From assembly GCA_900543675.1 (NCBI GenBank), contig UQRY01000006.1, positions 1-61,572 on the forward strand: DNA of 61,572 nt, read 5' to 3'. The notes beneath the pieces were generated by a model. It had not been told where the DNA came from. It saw only the letters and a list, made by a program, of their open reading frames with translations, and searched no databases. Shown one piece after another: positions 53,249-61,572 of this stretch (position 1 is its first letter; every line of letters starts with the position of its first letter). The position numbers were made by a program, and so were the translations under genes. Origin of the DNA: an uncultured Mycoplasmatota bacterium (GTDB lineage: Bacteria; Bacillota_I; Bacilli_A; RF39; UBA660).

Positions 53249-53257
53249 TGATATAAT
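53249..53257 (+). promoter_or_regulatory. Extended -10 promoter before 53278
   Basis: TG-A-TATAAT at 53249-53257, 20 bp before the ATG. Confidence 0.64.
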
Positions 53258-53277
53258 AACAGTACTAGGGGGAAAAT

Positions 53278-53997
53278 ATGACAAAACAGGACAAACAGCT
53301 ATACACTTATCTACGCGCTCATTATCGAATGATTATTTCTAGTTTACTGATTCTAATGGGAATAATAATTTCATTATTGTTACCAGATATTCTTCTAAGA
53401 AATAGAATAGGACTAGAAATAAAAGCTTCATGGAGCCCACTTTTATTTACATTAAGTTGGATCTTTCTACTTATTGGTATCATGATCTTTTTGAAAAAAA
53501 GGACGAGAATGATCTTGTATGGGATAACGGTAGGATTCACGAATATAATCGTAATCCTACAAGATTTATTTTTAGATGGTCAAGGGGAAATGTCACAAGT
53601 AGAGAGCCTCTTAACTATTTTTAAGATAAAAGACTTTACTATTCATGGGGATATCATCATAGGAAGTATTATCTCATTAGCTATTATGGGGATAACCCTT
53701 GTACTATTAAAAAAGCAAGAAGAATATCACATGGACCGTTATCAAAAAATTTATAGTTTACTGATTACCATTATCCTAGTTGGTTTCTGTAAAGGAACTG
53801 CGACGACACAATTAGGACCTGAAATGATTAGTAAAACCGAAAAGAGGGTTGATCCAAATCTATTTGAGAAAAACACCTATCTTGCTCGTCAAGATATCAC
53901 CAAGACAATGAAGCTATCAGGGGTATACGAAGAAACTTATCGAAGTATTTGTGAGTGGTTAAGTAAAGAATATGAAAAAAGAAATCTAGAAGAATAA
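53278..53997 (+). CDS. Polytopic membrane protein resembling the membrane half of LtaS
   Basis: This 239-residue protein has about five hydrophobic helices and no catalytic domain. After them comes a segment (ARQDITKTMKLSGVYEETYRSI) that resembles the amphipathic linker between the helices and sulfatase domain in LtaS-like phosphoglycerol transferases. The gene may be a truncated or specialised LtaS paralogue. This is inference from layout only. AGGGGG precedes the ATG. It is followed after 33 bp by an O-antigen-ligase-like gene and may belong to the surface polysaccharide cluster. Confidence 0.72.
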   Translation: MTKQDKQLYTYLRAHYRMIISSLLILMGIIISLLLPDILLRNRIGLEIKASWSPLLFTLSWIFLLIGIMIFLKKRTRMILYGITVGFTNIIVILQDLFLDGQGEMSQVESLLTIFKIKDFTIHGDIIIGSIISLAIMGITLVLLKKQEEYHMDRYQKIYSLLITIILVGFCKGTATTQLGPEMISKTEKRVDPNLFEKNTYLARQDITKTMKLSGVYEETYRSICEWLSKEYEKRNLEE

Positions 53998-54030
53998 AAT
54001 CAAACAATAGCTAAAATAGAAAGGGTAAAA

Positions 54031-55317
54031 ATGATGAAAAAATATGGATGGCTTCAAAAAAATATGAATTTGATTATTTTAATTTTTCTATACATGCAAC
54101 CAATTATCGATCTTTTCACTTCGTTTTGTATTCATGTCTTAGAAATAAAAATTACGATCGGTATAGTGATTCGTGTATTATTCTTATTATTTTTACTATT
54201 TTATTATCTGTTTGTATTACCCAAAGAAGCTAGGAAAAAAGGGAAATACATTTGGCTAATTGCCGCTTATTTATTTCTCTTTATGGGAGAAATTTACCTA
54301 TCAAAGGATAGTAGTGTATTCTTTTATGAGCTATCTAATACCGTAAGAGCTTTCTATTTTCCCATTCTATTAGTATTATTGTGGACGATTTCTAAAGAAC
54401 AAAAGATCACGATCGAAAAAAAACATTTTGTCTATATTTCCTTGATTTATATTTTCTTTATCATCGTTCCTACGATCTTCGGATTACAATTAAATGGATA
54501 TACAGAAGGAAAAATAGGCAATATTGGTTGGTTTAATTCTTCTAATGAAATCAGTGCCATCCTATCTATAGCCCTTCCTTTTATTATTTATTATTTAATC
54601 AAAAGTAAGGGAATAGTAAAAAAAGTATTGATTTCTCTAGCGTGTCTTTATGTCATCTTTAACTTAGGCAGTAAAATTGTGATTTTAAGTTTAGGAATAA
54701 CGTTATTTGTTTTCTTCCTTCTTTTGATCAAGAAACAATTAGAAAAAAAGAATATTAAAATAATTGCTTTATTTCTATCTTTGATTATTGTGATCAGTAG
54801 TATCGGAATCGTACTTATCCCTAGAACGAATTTCTATCAGAATATAAGAATTCACCTCGAGTTTTTAGGGGTAGAGAATATTAGTGAAATATTCACAGAT
54901 TATCAGTTGTTTGATCACTTTATCTTTAGTAGTAGACTATCATTTTTAGAAGAAACAGCTTCTAATTATCATCAAGCCCCACTTACAGAAAAATTACTAG
55001 GAATAGGGTATGTAGAAAATTACGGAACGTTAACAGAAAATCGAAAAACGATCGAAATTGATCCGTTTGATATCGTATTTAGACATGGAATAATCGGTTT
55101 TCTCATTTATATGATTCCTTTTGTCTACCTTATTATTTTGAGTATAAAGTCGAGAAAAAAAGAAAACTTTGTTTATTTTCTTGCCTTAGGTATAAGTATT
55201 TTATTAATGTGTTTATCTGGACATGTTTTAACTTCACCAGCTGTTAGTATATTTGTTGCGATGATTTTAATTACTATGATAGATAAGAATAATCAAAATA
55301 GAAAGGAAATAGAATGA
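54031..55317 (+). CDS. O-antigen ligase-like membrane protein
   Basis: This polytopic protein (428 aa, about 11 helices) is of the Wzy/WaaL type, which joins or polymerises surface glycans. Family-like features are the internal GNIGWFNSSNEISAILSIALP before helix 6, the GSKIVILSLGIT helix, a large outer loop (about 270-350; TNYRL-like RTNFYQNIRIHLEFLG), and RHGIIGFLIYMIPF. ATG 54031 or 54034 both follow AAGGG. It overlaps the glycosyltransferase gene (ATGA at 55314), so the three genes 54031-57712 form a coupled unit. Confidence 0.86.
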   Translation: MMKKYGWLQKNMNLIILIFLYMQPIIDLFTSFCIHVLEIKITIGIVIRVLFLLFLLFYYLFVLPKEARKKGKYIWLIAAYLFLFMGEIYLSKDSSVFFYELSNTVRAFYFPILLVLLWTISKEQKITIEKKHFVYISLIYIFFIIVPTIFGLQLNGYTEGKIGNIGWFNSSNEISAILSIALPFIIYYLIKSKGIVKKVLISLACLYVIFNLGSKIVILSLGITLFVFFLLLIKKQLEKKNIKIIALFLSLIIVISSIGIVLIPRTNFYQNIRIHLEFLGVENISEIFTDYQLFDHFIFSSRLSFLEETASNYHQAPLTEKLLGIGYVENYGTLTENRKTIEIDPFDIVFRHGIIGFLIYMIPFVYLIILSIKSRKKENFVYFLALGISILLMCLSGHVLTSPAVSIFVAMILITMIDKNNQNRKEIE

Positions 55318-56180
55318 AAACAGGAATAATTATTGTAAACTATAACGATTTTACTTCTACCGAAAAGTTAATCAACAACATCAAAGATTATCGAGTAATC
55401 GATAAAATTGTCGTTGTAGATAATCATTCGAGCGATGACTCACCTCAGAAATTAAAAAAGTTAAAATTACCCAAATTAAAAGTGATCATTAACGAAGAAA
55501 ATAAAGGCTATTCCTACGCGATTAATACCGGCGCTAAATATTTAATTGCCGAATATAAAGAATGTAATATCATCATCTCTAACGCAGATGTGATTATCGA
55601 AAAAGAAGAAGATATAGAAACGTTAATTAAATTACTTCATCGTAAAAATGTAGGAATAGTTGCTCCAACAATTCTAGAAAGAGGAACTAAAAATAGGGGA
55701 TGGAAAAATCCTACGCCTAAGCAAGAAATCATTCTAAATATAGCGTACATTCATCGCTTTTTTAGAAAAAAATATCTCTATTATGACGATGATTATTATC
55801 AAGGAGATTTCAGTATCGTTGATGTTTTATCTGGCTGTTTCTTTTTAATTCAATCCAAAACACTACAAGCAGTAAATTACCTAGATGATCATGTTTTTCT
55901 TTATTATGAAGAAAATATCTTAGCGAAGAAATTACAAGTAAAGAAAAAAATAAATCTGATCAGCAACAAAGTAACGATCATCCACAATCATTCAGTAACG
56001 ATTGATAAAAGTTTAAAAAGAATAAAAAAATATAAAGCACAAAAGAAAAGTCAATATTACTTTGAAGTAGAATATAACAATGCTTCTTTGTTAGAGAGAA
56101 TGCTGTTAAAACTAACGGCATGGCTATCACAAATTATTCTTTCTATTGGCTATTTTATTCAAGACTTGTTAAGAAAATAA
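55314..56180 (+). CDS. Family 2 glycosyltransferase
   Basis: This GT-A fold glycosyltransferase (288 aa) is of the rhamnosyl/galactofuranosyl-like type. It begins KTGIIIVNYNDF, then VVVDNHSSDDSP (nucleotide-sugar Asp), ENKGYSYAINTGAKYL and ISNADVII (DXD-like), with LSGCFFLIQSKTL and YYEENILAKK in the acceptor half. The order fits enzymes that act on lipid-linked glycans on the cytoplasmic face. The donor sugar is unknown, but a glf gene 3.8 kb downstream suggests galactofuranose is available. It overlaps its upstream neighbour by 4 bp. Confidence 0.92.
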   Translation: MKTGIIIVNYNDFTSTEKLINNIKDYRVIDKIVVVDNHSSDDSPQKLKKLKLPKLKVIINEENKGYSYAINTGAKYLIAEYKECNIIISNADVIIEKEEDIETLIKLLHRKNVGIVAPTILERGTKNRGWKNPTPKQEIILNIAYIHRFFRKKYLYYDDDYYQGDFSIVDVLSGCFFLIQSKTLQAVNYLDDHVFLYYEENILAKKLQVKKKINLISNKVTIIHNHSVTIDKSLKRIKKYKAQKKSQYYFEVEYNNASLLERMLLKLTAWLSQIILSIGYFIQDLLRK

Positions 56181-56194
56181 GAAAGGATGTAGTA

Positions 56195-57712
56195 ATGAAG
56201 AAAAATAAAGAGACAATACAAGAAATTATTAGCTATCTAATTGAAGGAATAACTTCCTTCTTTTTAGGAATCTTTATTTTTCGTTATGGATGTCAACCCA
56301 ATTTATGGATGGATGGCATCTTTATTTTCGTTTTCAGTTGTTTTTTACTAATAGAAATATTTGTTCTGTATCGAAGAGAAAAGAAACACTTAGAAAAAGT
56401 TTTTCTTCTATTAGGAATTCCTATTTGTTTTCTTTATACATTATGTTTAGGCCCATACCGAATTATGGATGAAACTGCCCATCTTGTAAAGTCTCTTGAT
56501 CTATCTTATGGTAATCTCGTTACAGCTAAAGATGAAGAAGATAAAGGAATCGTTTATGTTCCTGAAGGGGTAAATGAAATTGATGATAAAAAAATCACTA
56601 ATTTTTCCTCTCTTAGTGAAGCATTAACGGAAAAAACAGATTATGAAAATTTAGTGAGAATGAATCCCTTTTTTACCTATACAGTTTTAAATTCACCGAC
56701 CCCTTATCTATTATCCGCTAGTGGTTTTGCGATCGGTAGACTACTAGATTTAAATCTTTATATATCGATGTATTTAGCTAAATTTTTTCAGTTAATTTTT
56801 TTCTTGATTGCGGGCTACTTCATCATTAAATTTCTACCTGTTGGAAAGTTATTTGGCATGATCTATCTGTTTAATCCTATGGTCCTACAACAGATGTCAT
56901 CGATAGGTGCAGATAATTTTACCAATTTAACTTGTTTACTCTTGATCAGTTATCTATTAAAACTGAAGTCTCAAAAAGAAGATATTACCCTAAAACAGGT
57001 AAGTTTACTAAGTATATTCATGATTTTAGTCTCCAGTAGTAAATTTATCTATTTTCCACTCATCGGTTTAGTATTATTACTTAGAAAGAAAATAAAAACG
57101 AAAAGAGAAAAAATTATCCTTATCATGGCAACAATTTTCTCATTAGTACTAGCTTTATTATTTATTAAGATTGGATTAGGATACGATAACGAATTTGCGC
57201 TATTCATTTCTGAAAATGAAATCGATGCGATGAAACAATTAGAACACGTTATTAAACATCCATTTAAATTCTTAGTTGTCTGTTTATCTACACTATTTAC
57301 TAATTTTAATCTCTATGTAGAAGGTTTATTTGGAAGACAATTGGGAAATACAGATATCTCATTATTTTATCCAAGTTATATTGCCTATATTGTTTTATTC
57401 TTTTTGGTTCTATTCTTAGAAAAAGAGAAACAGAAACTAGAAAGAGCAACCAAACTTTATTTCTTGATTGTAGGAATCATCTTAAGTTTTTGTGTTTTTG
57501 GTGTAGAATATCTAACATGGAGTGGAGTAGGAAATAATACCGTAGATGGAGTCCAAGGTAGATACTTTTTACCATTCTTTATTCTCTTTATGTTGTGTTT
57601 AACAAGAAAGGCAAGATCTAGAAATTTAAAATATGTTCAAGAAATTTCAGTATTATGCTTGCTCACTATCGAAATAAGTGATATTTTTATATTGAGTACA
57701 AGCTACATGTAG
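56195..57712 (+). CDS. DUF2142 polytopic membrane protein
   Basis: This 505-residue membrane protein has about 11-12 helices and the features of DUF2142 (predicted glycosyltransferase-C-like enzymes of surface glycan loci): GPYRIMDETAHLVKSLDLSYG near residue 90 with the Asp-Glu pair after the first helices, NPMVLQQMSSIGADN and GVQGRYFLPFF. GT-C enzymes use a lipid-phosphate sugar. ATG 56195 follows AAGGATG. A longer frame that starts within the preceding gene has no ribosome site. It ends the three-gene polysaccharide unit. Confidence 0.88.
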   Translation: MKKNKETIQEIISYLIEGITSFFLGIFIFRYGCQPNLWMDGIFIFVFSCFLLIEIFVLYRREKKHLEKVFLLLGIPICFLYTLCLGPYRIMDETAHLVKSLDLSYGNLVTAKDEEDKGIVYVPEGVNEIDDKKITNFSSLSEALTEKTDYENLVRMNPFFTYTVLNSPTPYLLSASGFAIGRLLDLNLYISMYLAKFFQLIFFLIAGYFIIKFLPVGKLFGMIYLFNPMVLQQMSSIGADNFTNLTCLLLISYLLKLKSQKEDITLKQVSLLSIFMILVSSSKFIYFPLIGLVLLLRKKIKTKREKIILIMATIFSLVLALLFIKIGLGYDNEFALFISENEIDAMKQLEHVIKHPFKFLVVCLSTLFTNFNLYVEGLFGRQLGNTDISLFYPSYIAYIVLFFLVLFLEKEKQKLERATKLYFLIVGIILSFCVFGVEYLTWSGVGNNTVDGVQGRYFLPFFILFMLCLTRKARSRNLKYVQEISVLCLLTIEISDIFILSTSYM

Positions 57713-57820
57713 AGATAACTGAAAGGAAATAGGATATAGTATATTTAAGTAATTAATCGTATTTTTCTAAACAAAAAATAAGCATAAATTCCTATAAAGA
57801 AGACAAAATATATACGAAAA

Positions 57821-57864
57821 TGTCGCAGTAGTGTCGTAGTAATGTCGCAGTAGTGTCGCAGCTT
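57821..57864 (+). repeat. Four tandem 11-bp repeats
   Basis: GTCGCAGTAGT, GTCGTAGTAAT, GTCGCAGTAGT, GTCGCAGCTTA follow one another in the noncoding stretch before the wHTH fragment. Short coding repeats often precede this wHTH in full-length proteins, so these are probably its decayed linker. Confidence 0.78.
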
Positions 57865-57907
57865 AAAGACATATTTTTAAAAGGTACTAGTTCAAATAAA
57901 AGCACAA

Positions 57908-58189
57908 GTGGTGGTGGCATCCAGAAAACAGCTTGTATTTAGAAATAGAGTGGTATATAAATCTCAAAGTGATACACAATTCACAATAGTACCTAATATT
58001 ACTGAGAAGGTTTTAGAGTACTGTAAAGAGCCAAAAACGGCTAAAGAAATACGTGATTATTTAAATATATCTTCAAAAAGATATGTAGCGTATAATATTA
58101 TTAAACCATTAATTGATATGAGAAAATTGGAATATACCAACAAAAAAAGTATTAATGCTAGAAATCAAAAATATAAAACAGTGGATTGA
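57908..58189 (+). pseudogene. C-terminal winged-helix fragment of a larger ATP-binding regulator
   Basis: This 93-codon frame starts at GTG codons with no ribosome site and encodes a winged-helix module: TEKVLEYCKEPKTAKEIRDY, then LNISSKRYVAYNIIKPLI, ending SINARNQKYKTVD. This is the tail typical of AlbA_2/ATP-binding-domain regulators of Bacillota and gut bacteria. The N-terminal domains are absent. Upstream are stop codons and the 11-bp repeats. It is probably the remains of a larger gene, placed between two parts of the surface polysaccharide region. Alternatively it could be a small DNA-binding protein. Confidence 0.6.
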
Positions 58190-58363
58190 TAATATTGAAT
58201 AATAAAAATGAATAAAAAGGGTTTACTTTGAAAAAATATCAGTGCGTAAATAGGAAAAATTAAAGTGTCTCTAGATATAAAAGTCTAGTTCCCATTTCAG
58301 TCTATGCACTTAGTCCTTATTCTAAAAGCAAAATGACAAAAAATAAAAAAGTAGGTAAAAAGT

Positions 58364-59911
58364 ATGAGAAAACAAAAAGTAATCATTATAGGTGCCGGTC
58401 CAGCTGGGCTTACTGCCGGATATGAATTGTTAAAAAAGAGTAAAAAGTATGAAGTGACTATTCTAGAAGAAACTAAGGAGATTGGTGGAATTTCTAGAAC
58501 CGTAAAATATAAAGGAAATAGAATGGATATTGGTGGGCATCGTTTCTTTTCTAAAGACCAAGATGTCATGAATTTTTGGACAGAAATTATGCCATTACAA
58601 GGAAACCCTTCTTATGATGATAAAAAATTACATAGAGAAAAGCCATTAAAAGAAGGTGGACCAGATCCTGAAAAAGAAGATAGAGTAATGCTAATTAGAC
58701 ATCGTGTTTCTAGAATTTATTATCTAAAAAAATTCTTTGATTATCCAATCAGTATGAAAAAAGAAACATTTCAAAATATGGGTTTAAAGAGAACTTTCGT
58801 TAGTGGGTGTAGCTATTTAAAAAGCATGGCAATTAAGAAAAAAGAAGACTCTTTAGAAAATTTCTATATTAATCGTTTTGGTAAAAAATTATACAGTATG
58901 TTCTTTGAAGGATACACCGAAAAACTATGGGGAAGACACCCTAGTGAAATATCAGCAGATTGGGGCGCACAGCGAGTAAAGGGATTATCGATTAGTGCCG
59001 TATTAAAAGATATGTTACATCTAAATAAAGGAAAAAAAGAAACCTCTTTAATTGAAGAATTTATTTATCCAAAATATGGACCTGGACAATTATGGGAAAC
59101 CGTAGCTGAAGAATTTGAAAAAATGGGTGGGACTCTAGAAAAAAATCATAAAGTAGTGAAAATTAACTTTAAAGGTAATAAAATTACTTCTGTAGTCTGC
59201 GATGTGAATGGAGAAGAGAAAATAATTAAAGGAGATATTTTTATTTCTTCCATGCCATTAAAAGATTTAGTAGAAGATTTAAATGGCGAAGTACCAAAGA
59301 AAATTCAAAAAATTGCGCATGGTCTTCCTTACCGTGATTTTGTAACAGTAGGATTATTAGTGAAAAAATTAAATTTGAAAAATGAAACTAAGATTAGAAC
59401 CTTAGGAAATATTGTCCCAGATTGTTGGATTTATGTTCAAGAACCAGATGTGAAATTAGGAAGAATACAAATTTTTAACAATTGGAGTCCATATATGGTA
59501 AAAAAGCCAGAAGATACAGTATGGATTGGATTAGAGTACTTTTGTAATGAAAATGATGATTTCTGGAATATGAATGATAAAGAATGTATTAATTTTGCGA
59601 TAAAAGAATTAGTTTCTATGGGAATTATTAAAGAAAAAGATGTATTAGATTCCCATCGTGAAAAAGTAAAGAAAGCTTATCCTGCTTATTTTGATACTTA
59701 TAGTGAAATTGATAAGCTAATCAAATATTTAAATAAATTTGATAATTTATATTGCGTAGGTAGAAATGGCCAACATAGATATAATAATATGGATCATTCG
59801 ATGGTAACATCATTTGAAACAGTTAAAAATATATTATCTGGTACTAAAAACAAAGATAATATTTGGAATGTGAATACCGATAAAGAATATCATGAAGAGA
59901 AAAAAGAATAA
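58364..59911 (+). CDS. FAD-dependent oxidoreductase, UDP-galactopyranose-mutase-like
   Basis: This 515-residue flavoprotein has an N-terminal Rossmann FAD motif VIIIGAGPAGLTAGYELL, then LEETKEIGGISRTV and RMDIGGHRFFSKD. The C-terminal FAD-contact region is NLYCVGRNGQHRYNNMDHSM, much like Glf. The middle is longer than in Glf, and the ISADWGAQRVKGL stretch is distinct. Such proteins sit in glycan clusters of many bacteria and may be sugar mutases or flavin desaturases, with chemistry unproven. The next gene is glf itself. Confidence 0.87.
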   Translation: MRKQKVIIIGAGPAGLTAGYELLKKSKKYEVTILEETKEIGGISRTVKYKGNRMDIGGHRFFSKDQDVMNFWTEIMPLQGNPSYDDKKLHREKPLKEGGPDPEKEDRVMLIRHRVSRIYYLKKFFDYPISMKKETFQNMGLKRTFVSGCSYLKSMAIKKKEDSLENFYINRFGKKLYSMFFEGYTEKLWGRHPSEISADWGAQRVKGLSISAVLKDMLHLNKGKKETSLIEEFIYPKYGPGQLWETVAEEFEKMGGTLEKNHKVVKINFKGNKITSVVCDVNGEEKIIKGDIFISSMPLKDLVEDLNGEVPKKIQKIAHGLPYRDFVTVGLLVKKLNLKNETKIRTLGNIVPDCWIYVQEPDVKLGRIQIFNNWSPYMVKKPEDTVWIGLEYFCNENDDFWNMNDKECINFAIKELVSMGIIKEKDVLDSHREKVKKAYPAYFDTYSEIDKLIKYLNKFDNLYCVGRNGQHRYNNMDHSMVTSFETVKNILSGTKNKDNIWNVNTDKEYHEEKKE

Positions 59912-59992
59912 TGGAAAAGTAAAAAGGATTTAACATAACAAAAGTTACATATAGAAAAACAAAATACAAAGGAAGTAGAGGAGTAAAATATA

Positions 59993-61156
59993 ATGAAATA
60001 TGATGTAATTATTATAGGAAGTGGCTTTGCAGGGGCTACTTTAGCAAGAAAGTTTGCTGAAAATAATCAAAAAGTGTTGATTTTAGAAAAAAGAAATCAC
60101 ATTGGGGGAAATATGTATGAAGAAGTACTAGAAAATGGTATTAGAATCCATAAATATGGACCACATATTTTTCATACTAACAGTGACAGAGTTTTTGAAT
60201 TTTTAAGACAGTTTGGCGATTGGTATTTCTATGAGCACAGGGTCTTGGGTAAAATAAATGACAAGTTAGTACCTATTCCTTTCAATTTTAAATCTTTAGA
60301 AATATTATATAATCAAAAAGAAGCTAGCATGCTAAAAGAAAAATTATTAAAAAAATATCCTGACCAGAAAAAGATTTCAATTTTAGATTTAATCAATGAT
60401 CAAGATAAAGAAATTCAAAAACTTGGACGATTTATATATAAAAATGTTTTTGAAAACTATACAGCAAAGCAATGGAATATGCCAATTAGTCAAATAGATA
60501 CATCAGTAATTAACAGGGTACCAGTAATTTTAGACTATGATGATCGATATTTTCAAGACAAAATCCAATACATGCCAAAAGATGGATATACAGAAATATT
60601 TAATAATATGTTAAACCATCCTAATATTACAGTGGAGCTTTCGACAAATGCCCTAGATAAACTAACAGTAAAGGGCAATAAAATATATTATCTTCAGCAG
60701 GAATTTACTAACCCTGTTATCTATAGTGGGGCTATTGACGAGCTTTTTTCCTATCAATATGGTGCCCTACCTTATCGTTCTTTAAAACTTGACTTTGAAA
60801 CAAAAAATATGAATTACTATCAGCCTGTTTCGGTTGTTAATTATCCTAATGAAGAAAAATTTACGCGGATAACTGAATTTAAATATTTTTCTAATTGTCT
60901 TCTATCATCGAGTACGACTATTTTAAAAGAATATCCTCAAAATTACGATCATAAAAATGAGAAAACCATACCATATTATACGATCCAGAATGAAGAAAAC
61001 TTAAAGTTATACCATCAATATTTAAATCAAGCTAATAAGATTCCTAATTTGTATCTGTGTGGCCGTTTAGCAGAGTACAAATATTACAATATGGATGCAG
61101 TTATAGAAAGGGCATTAGATTTATATGAAACAATCTTTGAAAAAACTCATAAATAA
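59993..61156 (+). CDS. glf: UDP-galactopyranose mutase Glf
   Basis: Glf converts UDP-galactopyranose to UDP-galactofuranose, the precursor of galactan-type surface glycans. It begins with the FAD motif YDVIIIGSGFAGATLARKF and IGGNMYE, followed by YGPHIFHTN, PIPFNF, YTAKQWNMP, YMPKDGYTEIF and the C-terminal LCGRLAEYKYYNMDAVI, all diagnostic. At 387 aa it is full length. AGAGGAG precedes the ATG. It overlaps the GtrA-like gene by 32 bp. Confidence 0.95.
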   Translation: MKYDVIIIGSGFAGATLARKFAENNQKVLILEKRNHIGGNMYEEVLENGIRIHKYGPHIFHTNSDRVFEFLRQFGDWYFYEHRVLGKINDKLVPIPFNFKSLEILYNQKEASMLKEKLLKKYPDQKKISILDLINDQDKEIQKLGRFIYKNVFENYTAKQWNMPISQIDTSVINRVPVILDYDDRYFQDKIQYMPKDGYTEIFNNMLNHPNITVELSTNALDKLTVKGNKIYYLQQEFTNPVIYSGAIDELFSYQYGALPYRSLKLDFETKNMNYYQPVSVVNYPNEEKFTRITEFKYFSNCLLSSSTTILKEYPQNYDHKNEKTIPYYTIQNEENLKLYHQYLNQANKIPNLYLCGRLAEYKYYNMDAVIERALDLYETIFEKTHK

Positions 61157-61572
61157 AATAAATATTCTGATTAAAAGGTACCCAATTTTAAAAGAAGGAT
61201 TTCTCTATGGTATTATTGGACTTACTACTTCAACGATTGATAGTTTAACATTCTTTGGATTAAGAACAATAGGAATAAATCTATTTATAGCTAATTTCAT
61301 AGGTATCAATGTGGGCATAACACTAAGTTTTTTACTAAACACATTTTTAAATTTTAAGCAAACAGATCATTTAATAAAAAAAGCAGTATCCTTTTTTTCC
61401 GTAGGATATATAGGATTATGTATTTCAATGCTTATTATGTGGCTATTTGTAGAACAATTAAAATGGAACGAAATTTGGGTAAAAATAGCATCAATTATTA
61501 TTGTAGCTATCATTCAATTTATTTTAAATAAAATAATTACATATAGAAAGAGGGATAAAATGAAAATAAATA
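61125..61572 (+). CDS. GtrA-family membrane protein, 3' truncated by window edge
   Basis: This frame opens at ATG 61125 inside the end of glf and is still open at base 61572. It encodes a small four-helix membrane protein of the GtrA family (flippases or accessory proteins for lipid-linked sugars): LKEGFLYGIIGLTTSTIDSL, FLLNTFLNFKQ, FFSVGYIGLCISMLIMW and QFILNKIITYRKR near the expected C-terminus. The ATG at 61560 lies in the same frame, so I see no separate downstream gene. In a galactofuranose locus it may move a lipid-linked sugar across the membrane. Confidence 0.82.
   Translation, partial: MKQSLKKLINKINILIKRYPILKEGFLYGIIGLTTSTIDSLTFFGLRTIGINLFIANFIGINVGITLSFLLNTFLNFKQTDHLIKKAVSFFSVGYIGLCISMLIMWLFVEQLKWNEIWVKIASIIIVAIIQFILNKIITYRKRDKMKIN

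Noticed and set aside
57821..57864. CRISPR array
   Set aside because: The units are 11 bp, directly adjacent and without spacers, and no cas gene is in the window.
1..61572. tRNA, rRNA, tmRNA or SRP RNA genes
   Set aside because: I saw no cloverleaf with GTTCGAATC-type T arm and no rRNA-like or SRP-RNA-like stretch in the intergenic regions. A covariance-model scan would be needed to exclude small RNAs.

Overview
The window is AT-rich, gene-dense DNA of a low-GC Gram-positive bacterium (Bacillota, class Bacilli by gene content). Evidence for this includes an LtaS-type lipoteichoic acid synthase, a LytR-CpsA-Psr (LCP) protein, PASTA and dockerin surface proteins, a CotD-like spore coat protein, YlxM, GatCAB, and strong AGGAGG-type ribosome binding sites. 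TGA is an ordinary stop codon (it ends tsaE, tsaB and rimI), so this is not a recoded mycoplasma. An uncultured gut relative of Erysipelotrichales/RF39 would fit, but that is inference. Many promoters are extended -10 boxes (TGN-TATAAT) with weak -35 elements.

Layout. 1-2113: 3' end of a repeat-containing, membrane-anchored protein plus a small ORF. 2143-7800: t6A tRNA-modification operon tsaE-tsaB-rimI-tsaD, an unknown gene and a HelD-like helicase. 7803-9875: a membrane protein with two extracytoplasmic cysteines and a CcdA-thioredoxin fusion. 9935-17418: a NitT/TauT-type ABC importer operon (minus strand) whose substrate-binding gene is split by a 4.95-kb serine-recombinase element. 17651-25229: an EEP-family nuclease/phosphatase, ftsY-ylxM-HerA-like ATPase, ffh, a CotD-like gene, rpoZ, recX and an XRE regulator. 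25313-31733: pcrA-to-ligA operon. 31820-34100: two decayed IS982-type copies flanking a transglutaminase-like gene. 34276-37750: gatC-gatA-small ORF-gatB. 37784-44121: a solute-binding/GGDEF membrane sensor, YihY, LTA synthase and companions. 44272-53997: cell-envelope genes (LCP protein, dockerin glucosaminidase, cadherin-like membrane protein, kinase-less PASTA protein) and an acetyltransferase. 54031-61572: surface polysaccharide genes (O-antigen-ligase-like, GT2, DUF2142, two flavoproteins including Glf, GtrA).

Main discovery. The element at 12176-17130 carries a large serine recombinase, a small co-transcribed ORF, and an XRE-ABC ATPase plus permease. It sits inside the substrate-binding-protein gene. 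The 3-bp sequence GCT is present at both ends. Joining the flanks across one copy restores an uninterrupted 331-codon frame (290 + 703 = 993 nt). The host gene could therefore be switched back on by precise excision. The ATPase and permease genes downstream remain intact.

Other points of interest: a HerA-like ATPase inside the SRP gene cluster; solute-binding modules on both a degenerate GGDEF protein and an LCP protein; a dockerin glucosaminidase beside a membrane-anchored beta-sandwich protein; an unexplained ORF with a duplicated ribosome-binding region between gatA and gatB; and IS hairpins that bury the transposase start codon.
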